This document shows positions 57,244 to 64,000 of a DNA stretch of 64,000 bases, one piece after another (position 1 is the stretch's first letter; each line of letters opens with the position of its first letter). Under the pieces are notes generated by a model, which was given only the letters and a program-made list of their open reading frames with translations, was not told the origin of the DNA and made no database searches. Made by a program: the position numbers and the translations under genes. The DNA comes from a virus, in IMG/VR virus record IMGVR_UViG_3300028008_001363, positions 1-64,000 of that record; one strand, 5' to 3'.

Positions 57244-58629
57244 ATGATATTTGAAACTATAAAAAACCAATCACAATTACATCGGCATAAAACCGCAGTA
57301 ATTTGTGGTGACAAAAAATATACCTACACTGAACTTATTGAGAGTGTAGAAAAACTGGCTGCCGTTATGTCTACTGCATTTCTTCCAGGTGACAGATTAT
57401 TATTTGCTAGTGGTAAAGAATATCATTATATTAGAATGGTATTAGCATGTGACATTCTCGGTGTAACATTCATGCCTACATTTCCAAATCTGCCAAAAGA
57501 TGTAGTAGATGGAATAGTAGAAGCAAGTTCACCAGACCATATTATACTAACTGAGGCTGATGCTTTAGCCTTAGAACCACATAACAAAGCACTGATATAT
57601 TCTAAGAAAACCGACCATACATACACAGTATTATTCACAAGTGGTACAACCGGTAAACCTAAAGCAGTTGCACATACGAGTGCAGGATGTTTGATGGCAT
57701 GTTTCAATAGTATTAGTGTGTATCAAATGAGTTCAAATGATGTAATACTATCTCAATTACCACCATCAACCGTAGGAGGTTTGTATCTATACGCACTTCC
57801 AGGACTAATTAAAGGTTGTACAGTTGTAATCGAACAGTTCAATCCTAGACGATTTGTAAAGTTATGTGAAGAATATAAACCAACAATAGGCATAATTGTT
57901 CCAGCAATGATACTTGCTATGCAGAATTTAAAGACATGGAATGAATTAGATATGTCTCATTGGAGAGAACTAAGTGTTGGTAGTACAATTATACCAGAAG
58001 AAATGTTAGACATTCTATTCAGTAAAGGTGTCCCTGCCATCAGAGATTTATATGGGTGTACGGAAACTCAAGTTCCAGCATTCACATTCTTAATTGAACC
58101 AGATACTGAACACAAATTACAACTTGAATGCAATGACCAATATGAATACAAATTAGATAGACATGACCAGTTATGGTTAAAAAGTCCTCTACTAATGAGC
58201 AACTATCTGAATGCAGATGCAGAACTAGACAGTGATGGTTTTTGGTGTACAGGTGATGTATTTGAACGCAAGTATAATAAACTATTTTACAAGTCTCGCA
58301 GAAAAGATTTAATGAAAATCAACAGTCATAATGTATCACCAATTGGTATAGAAAATGCTATATTAGTATTAGACGGTGTTGATGAAGTATGTGTAATATC
58401 TAAAGAACGAGGTTTAGGTGAAAAATATATCGTAGCAATTATAAGTAGTCAGGACCCACAGATAAATAAATCGTTAGTGATGAATTCTATAGAAAGCAAA
58501 CTCATGCCATATGAACTTCCTAAAGATATAATCGTTACTAAAGAAACTCTGCCTAGAAATCAGATGGGCAAAATACAGAGACATGTTATACAAGGCATCT
58601 ACGGAGAAGTCAATGAAGACCAAAGTTAA
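57244..58629 (+). CDS. Acyl-CoA synthetase / acyl-AMP ligase (ANL superfamily)
   Basis: 461 aa. ATP-binding P-loop TSGTTGKPK at residues 132-140, core DLYGCTETQ, hinge GDVFERKYNKLFYKSRRKDLMK, and NQMGKIQRHV with the C-terminal catalytic Lys. Activates a carboxylic acid as acyl-AMP and transfers it to CoA or to a carrier protein. Substrate unknown. No ribosome binding site: the ATG lies at the expected transcription start. First gene of an operon with a halogenase and ketosynthase, so it may load the phage ACP (28.9 kb). Confidence 0.9.
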   Translation: MIFETIKNQSQLHRHKTAVICGDKKYTYTELIESVEKLAAVMSTAFLPGDRLLFASGKEYHYIRMVLACDILGVTFMPTFPNLPKDVVDGIVEASSPDHIILTEADALALEPHNKALIYSKKTDHTYTVLFTSGTTGKPKAVAHTSAGCLMACFNSISVYQMSSNDVILSQLPPSTVGGLYLYALPGLIKGCTVVIEQFNPRRFVKLCEEYKPTIGIIVPAMILAMQNLKTWNELDMSHWRELSVGSTIIPEEMLDILFSKGVPAIRDLYGCTETQVPAFTFLIEPDTEHKLQLECNDQYEYKLDRHDQLWLKSPLLMSNYLNADAELDSDGFWCTGDVFERKYNKLFYKSRRKDLMKINSHNVSPIGIENAILVLDGVDEVCVISKERGLGEKYIVAIISSQDPQINKSLVMNSIESKLMPYELPKDIIVTKETLPRNQMGKIQRHVIQGIYGEVNEDQS

Positions 58630-60301
58630 AAAGATAGTTGTTGTCGGCGGTGGTGTAGGCGGTTGGCTATCTGCATCTTGGCTAAAAACAAAACATCCAG
58701 AACTAGACATAACCCTTATTGAAAGTGATAAAGTAGGAACTATTGGTATTGGTGAAAGTGTCTTACCTCGCCTAGGAACTATGTTAAGTGATATAGGGCT
58801 AGAAGAACGAGAGTGGATGTCTTATACACATTCAATATACAAACTTGGTAATAAATTTATTGGCTGGAATATTCCAGGTAAAAGAGACCATGTTACTAAT
58901 CACTGGTGGCCTTCTAAGTTTGATGAATCATATTATGGATTTTCTTATGCCTTACCAGAAGAACACTTAGCATCAAGTTATTATAATCAATTAAAGACTA
59001 CCGATTTGTTTTACAACTCTAAAGGTAAAGAAGGTGTTAATGATAAATGGAATGATTATTGGCTTCAATTAGCACGTGATGGTAGAAAAAACTTATGGGA
59101 GATTGCACAAGATACACAAGAGGCAACTTACTTGATGGACTACTGTAAGTCTCCTTATGACATGAATGACAATCTGATGTTAGGTTCATGGGAAAGTCTA
59201 ACATATCATATCGATGCAAATAGATTTCCGAAACTAATTAAAGATAGAGTTGCGATACCAAAGGGTGTTAAGCACATACATGGACACATATCTGAGATTA
59301 AAAAAGATGCCGACGGATACATATCATCTGTCGTAACAGACGCAGGCGAAGAATATAGTGGTGATTTATTTTTAGATTGCACAGGCTTTCATAGAGTTCT
59401 TACAAAAGAAATGGATGTCGAATGGAAACCTTATAATGAAATTACTACGGACAATTTAATCTTTGCACCAATAAAATACAATGACCCAGTAAAAGAAATG
59501 CGTCCATATACTATGAGCAATGCAATGGATGAAGGTTGGTTGTTTATCATTTCATTATATAATAGAATGGGTTCAGGTTATATATTTGATGCTAGTGAGA
59601 TATCTCCAGAAGATGCAATGAAGAAGTATAAAAAGTATTGGGAAGGTCACGAGTTTATAAGAGAACCTAGACATATAAAATGGGATGCTGGTAAATACGA
59701 TACGCAATGGAATAACAATGTAGTATCAATCGGAATGACTGGTGGAATGATTGAACCTATGGAAGCAAACGTGTTAGCACTAGCACAGGCTGGTATGAAA
59801 ATGGTTGAACGAATTATTTCACGTGCAGATGAAAATGATGAAGTGATTGGCAAAGCATCAATCAAGGCATATAATAGTAACCTGAATTGGCTGTTCGATA
59901 ACATAACAAAATTTGTAGACTATCACTATACTTTAAGTGACAGAACTGACACACCTTTCTGGGCTAAAAAACACCAAAGAGGCATTGATGAAAATCATAA
60001 AGAAGAAATATGGAAGCAGTATAGAAATCCTAGATGCACACCAGAATCAGGTGTACCAGATTATATGTGGGCACAAGTAGCCGTTTCTATGGACAAGTTT
60101 GATGATGATGTTGAACTTCATGTTCGTCCAGACTTATTAGAGAAAGCAAACGAATCATTTGAATGGTTAAGAAAATCTAGTAAACGAAATGGAATATATG
60201 CACCAAACGCCTATGAATGGAATAAGAAAATGTTATTCGGTGATAGAACTCATAGTGAAGTACTAGAAGAAAGTTTAAAACCACAAGATGAAGATAGTTA
60301 A
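58613..60301 (+). CDS. Flavin-dependent (tryptophan-type) halogenase-like protein
   Basis: 562 aa. ATG at 58613 with GGAG upstream, preferred over 58583. FAD-binding GGGVGG (residues 12-17), GIGESVLP and candidate catalytic Lys K81 in LGNKFIGW, where PrnA has its K79. GGMIEPMEAN is the FAD/chloride loop and FVDYHYTLSDRTDTPFW is conserved. The WxWxIP fingerprint reads WLFIIS (309-314), so chemistry may differ. Related enzymes are known from marine cyanophages (VirX1 iodinates small molecules). Overlaps the ligase by 17 nt. Confidence 0.85.
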   Translation: MKTKVKKIVVVGGGVGGWLSASWLKTKHPELDITLIESDKVGTIGIGESVLPRLGTMLSDIGLEEREWMSYTHSIYKLGNKFIGWNIPGKRDHVTNHWWPSKFDESYYGFSYALPEEHLASSYYNQLKTTDLFYNSKGKEGVNDKWNDYWLQLARDGRKNLWEIAQDTQEATYLMDYCKSPYDMNDNLMLGSWESLTYHIDANRFPKLIKDRVAIPKGVKHIHGHISEIKKDADGYISSVVTDAGEEYSGDLFLDCTGFHRVLTKEMDVEWKPYNEITTDNLIFAPIKYNDPVKEMRPYTMSNAMDEGWLFIISLYNRMGSGYIFDASEISPEDAMKKYKKYWEGHEFIREPRHIKWDAGKYDTQWNNNVVSIGMTGGMIEPMEANVLALAQAGMKMVERIISRADENDEVIGKASIKAYNSNLNWLFDNITKFVDYHYTLSDRTDTPFWAKKHQRGIDENHKEEIWKQYRNPRCTPESGVPDYMWAQVAVSMDKFDDDVELHVRPDLLEKANESFEWLRKSSKRNGIYAPNAYEWNKKMLFGDRTHSEVLEESLKPQDEDS

Positions 60302-60899
60302 AACATTTATAGGTAAGAATAGTTTTGAATTTAATCTTGTAGAATATGACCCAAGTCTACAGAGTGATTTAGAAGATTTCTGTAAGCGATGTGACCGAGA
60401 AGGTTACACCAATAACGCAAGTTTTAAAGCATTGAAACTTGGCAAATGGGGTAACTTAGAAAAGTGGTGGCTTGTTTATCATAAAGATAAGATTATCAGC
60501 ATGAGTGGTGCCCATTATTTTCCACACTTACATTCTAACTGTTTTATTATATTAAGTAGAATGGCTACAATGAAGGCATATAATGGAATGGCATCGCCTT
60601 CTGTGTCGGCTAGAAAGATGCAACACAACTTTGCATTTGGAGTTTTTATGCCAGTTCAAATAGATTGGTGTTTAGAAATGGGTGCTACAGATATTATAGG
60701 AACTACCAACTCACCAAAAAACGACACAGATAGAAGTGGCACAATGTTTAAAGTCCACGAATATGCTGACAAGTTTTTTAAGATAGGTGACAAAGCAACT
60801 AGAATACATAAAGACTTTCCAAGTTACAATACACTACAAGATATTTGGAGATTTAATGTAAGAGACTTTGCGACAATGGAAAAGATAAAATACAAATGA
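60288..60899 (+). CDS. Hypothetical protein, possible GNAT-like acyltransferase
   Basis: 203 aa overlapping its neighbours by 14 and 4 bases. WWLVYHKDKIISMSGAHYFP, then a strand-helix with RMATMKAYNG, resembles the central strands of GNAT folds, but the acetyl-CoA loop (Q/RxxGxG/A) is not evident. Lying between halogenase and ketosynthase in a coupled operon, it is likely part of the same pathway. Function unproven. Confidence 0.5.
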   Translation: MKIVKTFIGKNSFEFNLVEYDPSLQSDLEDFCKRCDREGYTNNASFKALKLGKWGNLEKWWLVYHKDKIISMSGAHYFPHLHSNCFIILSRMATMKAYNGMASPSVSARKMQHNFAFGVFMPVQIDWCLEMGATDIIGTTNSPKNDTDRSGTMFKVHEYADKFFKIGDKATRIHKDFPSYNTLQDIWRFNVRDFATMEKIKYK

Positions 60900-62047
60900 C
60901 AGTATATATTAACGCAATTAGTGGTCTAACTCCTTTTGGTGACCTAGAAGACACATGGAAGGCAATAACAAATGATGAAGTTTGTTACGGTCCTCTTACT
61001 AAATTTTCACATGATAAGAGCATCAGGTCTAAGGTTTCAGGTGAGGTTAAGTTTAATGCTGAAAACCATCCTATCATAACTGAAAGAGAACAAGATAAAA
61101 TGCCATCGTATATGCAATGGGCATTATCATCAGCAGATAAATTATTACACAAACAAGATTTAGAAAAAGACAGAACTGGTGTTCTTGTATCAACTGCCCT
61201 TAGTATGTATAACGAACCTCTACGAGCAAGTGAAAATAAGAATGTCAACACTTATACATTCACCCCAAATCTTATATCAAACAATATCAATATTAAATAT
61301 GGTTTTACAGGACCAAGTACAATGTTGTCTAGTGCGTGTTCTACAGGACTGTACAGTATCATTATGGGTTGTATGATGATTGAAACAGGACAAGCCGATA
61401 ACATAATTGCTGGTGCATTTGATGATTCGATTTATAAGGATGCATATAAACAGTTCGGTAAACTAAGAGCATTGTCAACAAAGTACAATGAAACTCCTGA
61501 AATAGCAAGTCGTCCATGGGATAAAGATAGAGACGGACTAGTTCTCAGTGAGGGTGGTGCATTATTTTTATTATCAAAAACTAAGACAAAAGATACAATA
61601 GCAGAGATATCTGGATATGCAATGAATAACGATGCATTCCAGGCTGTTGCTCCGCATCCAGATGGGACTATGATAGAAAAATGTATGAAAGATGCACTGT
61701 TTTATCGCACACCAGACTTAATCAATGCACATGCAACATCTACCCCTAAGGGCGATTATATTGAGGTGGATGCAATCAATAGATTAGGACTAGAAGATGT
61801 ATGGGTAACAGCAAATAAGTCGCAAATTGGTCACTTAATGGGGGCTGCCGGTGCCATAGAGACTGCTTTAAGCGTACTTTCACTAGAAAATGACATTATT
61901 ACTCCATCTTTAAACATAAATGAACTAGAAGATGGTTATAATATAAAATATACACCAACTACCATATCACATAAAGTTAATTCAGTACTGTGTAATAGTT
62001 TTGGATTTGGTGGGACAAATGCATGTATTTTGTTATCAAAAACTTGA
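60896..62047 (+). CDS. Beta-ketoacyl-ACP synthase (FabF/KAS II-like)
   Basis: 383 aa. Complete catalytic set: C148 in SACSTG, H279 in HATST, K308 and H313 in KSQIGHLMGAAG, and NSFGFGGTNA at the C-terminus. These match the C-H-H triad of FabF and polyketide KS domains, which condense an acyl thioester with malonyl-ACP. No acyltransferase or reductase domain is fused. The stop codon lies inside the -35 of the next promoter. With the ligase, halogenase and ACP it suggests a phage-encoded acyl or polyketide product. Confidence 0.93.
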   Translation: MTVYINAISGLTPFGDLEDTWKAITNDEVCYGPLTKFSHDKSIRSKVSGEVKFNAENHPIITEREQDKMPSYMQWALSSADKLLHKQDLEKDRTGVLVSTALSMYNEPLRASENKNVNTYTFTPNLISNNINIKYGFTGPSTMLSSACSTGLYSIIMGCMMIETGQADNIIAGAFDDSIYKDAYKQFGKLRALSTKYNETPEIASRPWDKDRDGLVLSEGGALFLLSKTKTKDTIAEISGYAMNNDAFQAVAPHPDGTMIEKCMKDALFYRTPDLINAHATSTPKGDYIEVDAINRLGLEDVWVTANKSQIGHLMGAAGAIETALSVLSLENDIITPSLNINELEDGYNIKYTPTTISHKVNSVLCNSFGFGGTNACILLSKT

Positions 62048-62071
62048 CAAGATTGCAAAATGTGTTATACT
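62044..62071 (+). promoter_or_regulatory. Sigma70-like promoter
   Basis: TTGACA (62044-62049, containing the KAS stop), 16-bp spacer, TATACT (62066-62071) with TGT extension. Confidence 0.85.
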
Positions 62072-62102
62072 CTTTATATAAGTTAATAAAGAAGTAGATA
62101 TT

Positions 62103-62918
62103 ATGATAGACACATCGAACAAACATAGTTACACCCTTGAAAGAGAATCAAAAGTCGTTGTTTACTTTGGTAAATATGACTTCACCAATGGTGCTGAGAT
62201 TATACATAATATAAAATCATCGGACAGTCCGTATTCATTTTCTAAAGATGAACTTCTTACGGCAGCCGTAGTGGCAAATAAATTCAATTCGAAGTATGTT
62301 AAAGCCGGTGGGACTTTTGATATAGTTGAAGGTGAATTTGTGAAGACTGCTTTCAGTAATAAAGACATTCTTGCTTCAATTTTGGTGAGTTATCCACATT
62401 TAATACTTGACGAAGACCGACAAAAAGCATCAGACATAATGAGATACTTAGAAGGTGAGTTTTCTTTTAAGATACTTGCTGATACTTTAACTGAATTTGA
62501 AAGTAGTATTGCTACATTCTTAGGTGCAGACAGTGATTCATTAGCACAGATAATAGGTGTTGCGGCTTATCTTCCTACTTACTATGATAATGCAGTAAAA
62601 AATGATGAACTCCGTGAAAGAAGTTTTCATACTGGACATCTCGGTGAAGTTGGTGAGAAGATAATAACAGAGATTGAAATACTTAGGTCAAAATACTTGG
62701 CAGAGACCGCATTTGGTGGCTCAGGTTACATGGTGAGTGCTATTACTACTGACGACCATAGAGTTAGTTTCTTTACTACTAATGATGATTTAGCAAACAG
62801 TAAAAAGAATGTTAAGGTTTCATGTAAAGTGAAATCACTAGGTACTGCTTGGAAAGAAGACACGATTAACGAAACTAGAGTTAATTACGTTAGAATTTTA
62901 AATGTAGCAGATTTATAG
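62103..62918 (+). CDS. Hypothetical protein, 271 aa
   Basis: GAAGTAGATATT precedes the ATG. Globular protein with strand-rich N- and C-terminal parts (KVVVYFGKYDF and NVKVSCKVKSLGTAW) and a helical middle. The C-terminal third resembles an OB-like beta barrel, which might indicate nucleic-acid binding, but no family is recognised. Single-gene transcription unit between two promoters. Confidence 0.65.
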   Translation: MIDTSNKHSYTLERESKVVVYFGKYDFTNGAEIIHNIKSSDSPYSFSKDELLTAAVVANKFNSKYVKAGGTFDIVEGEFVKTAFSNKDILASILVSYPHLILDEDRQKASDIMRYLEGEFSFKILADTLTEFESSIATFLGADSDSLAQIIGVAAYLPTYYDNAVKNDELRERSFHTGHLGEVGEKIITEIEILRSKYLAETAFGGSGYMVSAITTDDHRVSFFTTNDDLANSKKNVKVSCKVKSLGTAWKEDTINETRVNYVRILNVADL

Positions 62919-62927
62919 AGCCAAAAC

Positions 62928-62955
62928 TTGACAAACCACAGAACCATGTTATATT
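62928..62955 (+). promoter_or_regulatory. Sigma70-like promoter
   Basis: TTGACA (62928-62933), 16-bp spacer, TATATT (62950-62955); drives 62990 and the MESH1-like gene. Confidence 0.85.
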
Positions 62956-62989
62956 ATATACATAATCAGAAATAAGAGAGGTCACTTCA

Positions 62990-63151
62990 ATGTTAGAACA
63001 GTATGAAAATGAAATTAAAAAGTTAGAAATATTTCTTAAGACTTTTTCTGGTAACACTTCATCAGTAAAAATGAAGAAGTATGCTATTGAGAAAAAGATT
63101 GCAGTATATAAAGACATTGTTAATGAAATGAAATTAATACTTGCTATATAA
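62990..63151 (+). CDS. Coiled-coil protein, 53 aa
   Basis: AAGAGAGGTCACTTCA precedes the ATG at 62990. It starts MLEQYENEIKKLEIFLKTF and ends NEMKLILAI; two lysine-rich helices. Function unknown. It heads the operon with the ppGpp hydrolase-like gene. Confidence 0.65.
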   Translation: MLEQYENEIKKLEIFLKTFSGNTSSVKMKKYAIEKKIAVYKDIVNEMKLILAI

Positions 63152-63163
63152 AGGATATAAATT

Positions 63164-63694
63164 ATGAGTGAAATAGATATAAAATCAGTATTCCATTTTG
63201 CCAATCTAGCACACAAGGGCCAGAAGCGAAAATACACTGGCGAGGACTATATAGTCCATCCAATGGCTGTCGCTAGATTAGTAGAGAAGCATGGTGGGTC
63301 GTTGGACCAGCAGGCAGCCGCTTTATTACACGATGTAGTAGAAGATACACCACATACTTTGGCTGATATCAATGCTTTATTTGGGCATGATATTGCTGAA
63401 CTAGTTCGGTGGTTAACTGATACATCTAAGCCAGAAGATGGCAATAGGGCTGTTCGAAAAGGCATAGATAGAGACCGATTAGCACAAGCACCAGCAGAAG
63501 CACAGTTCATCAAGTTGGCTGATATGATAGATAACTCTGTTACTATTCAGATATTTGATAAACCATTTGCTAAGTTGTTTATGGCTGAAATGAAACAGTT
63601 AGTAGACTCCATGCATAAAGTTGCTGGTAGTTCATTATGGATAGATGCTAATGATGTGGTAACTAGATATTACGAGCGTCCACAGTGGGACTAA
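63164..63694 (+). CDS. MESH1-like (p)ppGpp hydrolase (small alarmone hydrolase)
   Basis: 176 aa, the size of MESH1. HD-domain motifs of the RelA/SpoT hydrolase half: AHKGQKRKYTGEDYIVHP, LLHDVVEDT with H56, D57, E60 and D61, then FIKLADMIDN. No synthetase domain. These enzymes remove the 3' pyrophosphate of (p)ppGpp or act on NADPH. In a phage it would lift the host stringent response and keep transcription and nucleotide synthesis running. Complements MazG at 8.6 kb. Confidence 0.88.
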   Translation: MSEIDIKSVFHFANLAHKGQKRKYTGEDYIVHPMAVARLVEKHGGSLDQQAAALLHDVVEDTPHTLADINALFGHDIAELVRWLTDTSKPEDGNRAVRKGIDRDRLAQAPAEAQFIKLADMIDNSVTIQIFDKPFAKLFMAEMKQLVDSMHKVAGSSLWIDANDVVTRYYERPQWD

Positions 63695-63708
63695 GTATGC
63701 ATCAAAAC

Positions 63709-63736
63709 TTGACAAATACTCGTTTTGGTGTATACT
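63709..63736 (+). promoter_or_regulatory. Sigma70-like promoter, IR subclass
   Basis: TTGACA (63709-63714), 16-bp spacer, TATACT (63731-63736) within the inverted repeat. Confidence 0.9.
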
Positions 63737-63745
63737 ATAAGTATA
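63731..63745 (+). repeat. Inverted repeat over the -10/+1 (putative operator, copy 3)
   Basis: TATACT-ATA-AGTATA followed by GTTAA, third copy of the element seen at 11506 and 55614. Confidence 0.5.
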
Positions 63746-63768
63746 GTTAAAGATAAGAGGAATAAGAT

Positions 63769-64000
63769 ATGGGTCAACCACAAAAACAAGTAGCCACAGA
63801 AAGCGAATTAGATAGTGCATTAGATGATGTTCTAGCCGCTAATGGTATTGAAGTAGATGATACTCTACCAGAACCTGTAGTATTTGATTATACTGACGAA
63901 AAAGTCAAAGAAATGATTGTGAGTAGTCGTGTTCGCCTTCTTATTCGTCACCCATTTTTCGGTACACTTGCTACTCGATTGAAATTAGTCGAGGCAGAAT
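63769..64000 (+). CDS. DUF2201/VWA-type metallopeptidase-like protein, N-terminal part
   Basis: Open frame from an ATG at 63769 (AGAGGAATAAGAT upstream) that runs off the window. After an acidic 50-residue lead, SSRVRLLIRHPFFGTLATRL matches the start of the DUF2201 putative metallopeptidase domain, which usually precedes a VWA domain. Such proteins pair with MoxR ATPases; one is at 55974 under a related promoter. The rest of the gene is outside the window, so the VWA half is inferred. Confidence 0.65.
   Translation, partial: MGQPQKQVATESELDSALDDVLAANGIEVDDTLPEPVVFDYTDEKVKEMIVSSRVRLLIRHPFFGTLATRLKLVEAE

Overview
The window is a contiguous 64 kb piece of a low-GC, T4-like tailed phage (myovirus type), almost certainly marine. 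Evidence is a clamp-loader ATPase (gp44-like, cut by the left edge), a family B DNA polymerase (gp43), the sliding clamp (gp45), a DsbA-like DNA-binding protein, a T4 RNase H/FEN nuclease, a GroES-like gp31, an ATP-dependent DNA ligase, PhoH, MazG, a repeat-built tail fibre, a spanin-like pair, six tRNA genes and T4-type late promoter boxes. The host is not identifiable from the sequence. A Gram-negative marine bacterium is inferred from the spanins, the porin-like outer-membrane protein and the SbmA/BacA-like transporter. Nearly all genes lie on the + strand with 0-20 nt gaps or ATGA/TAATG overlaps. The only supported - strand gene is phoH.

Layout. 1-3.7 kb: clamp loader and small accessory genes (Smr, nitroreductase-like). 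3.7-3.9 kb: tRNA-Glu and a structured RNA. 4-13 kb: DUF262/ParB-like HNH protein, DNA ligase, 2OG-oxygenase-like protein, MazG, a DnaE-palm-like fragment, gp31, HAD phosphatase. 13.2-14 kb: five tRNAs, a 54-codon gene and a long unassigned structured RNA. 14-20 kb: phoH, two small conserved genes, a clear IF-1 homologue, spanins, a J-domain protein and a ClpA-like unfoldase. 20.3-27.1 kb: tail-fibre and virion genes. 27.2-29.1 kb: holin-like protein, RyR-domain protein, then an HscB-like / A-type Fe-S carrier / acyl carrier protein operon. 29.2-34.6 kb: porin-like protein and an envelope block (MotA/TolQ/ExbB-like channel, its partner, a ClpP-like membrane protein, an SbmA/BacA-like transporter). 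35-43.3 kb: five proteins with capsid-targeting-like N-termini. 43.4-47.9 kb: replication core. 47.9-49.8 kb: adenine phosphoribosyltransferase and SAM synthetase. 50.2-54.8 kb: a coupled operon starting with FEN nuclease. 56-57.1 kb: MoxR ATPase. 57.2-62 kb: acyl-activating enzyme, flavin-dependent halogenase, unknown protein and ketosynthase. 62-64 kb: MESH1-like ppGpp hydrolase and the start of a DUF2201/VWA-type partner for MoxR.

Two transcription programmes can be read. Eighteen sigma70-like promoters (TTGAC- / TATAAT-like, 16-18 bp spacing) precede metabolic, host-takeover and replication genes. Eleven GATAAATA/TATAAATA boxes resembling T4 late promoters precede several virion, lysis and envelope genes. 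The porin gene and the 35 kb gene carry both types.

The most notable content is a lipid/polyketide-like set (ACP, ketosynthase, acyl-AMP/CoA ligase, halogenase, possibly an SDR) spread over two early operons. Others are the phage IF-1, the ClpA homologue with an IGF ClpP-docking loop, a tRNA-Ser with an ACU anticodon, a promoter subclass with an inverted repeat over the -10, and a putative capsid-packaged set of proteins with recurrent VNEA sites. Function calls rest on motif recognition by eye; no database search was run.
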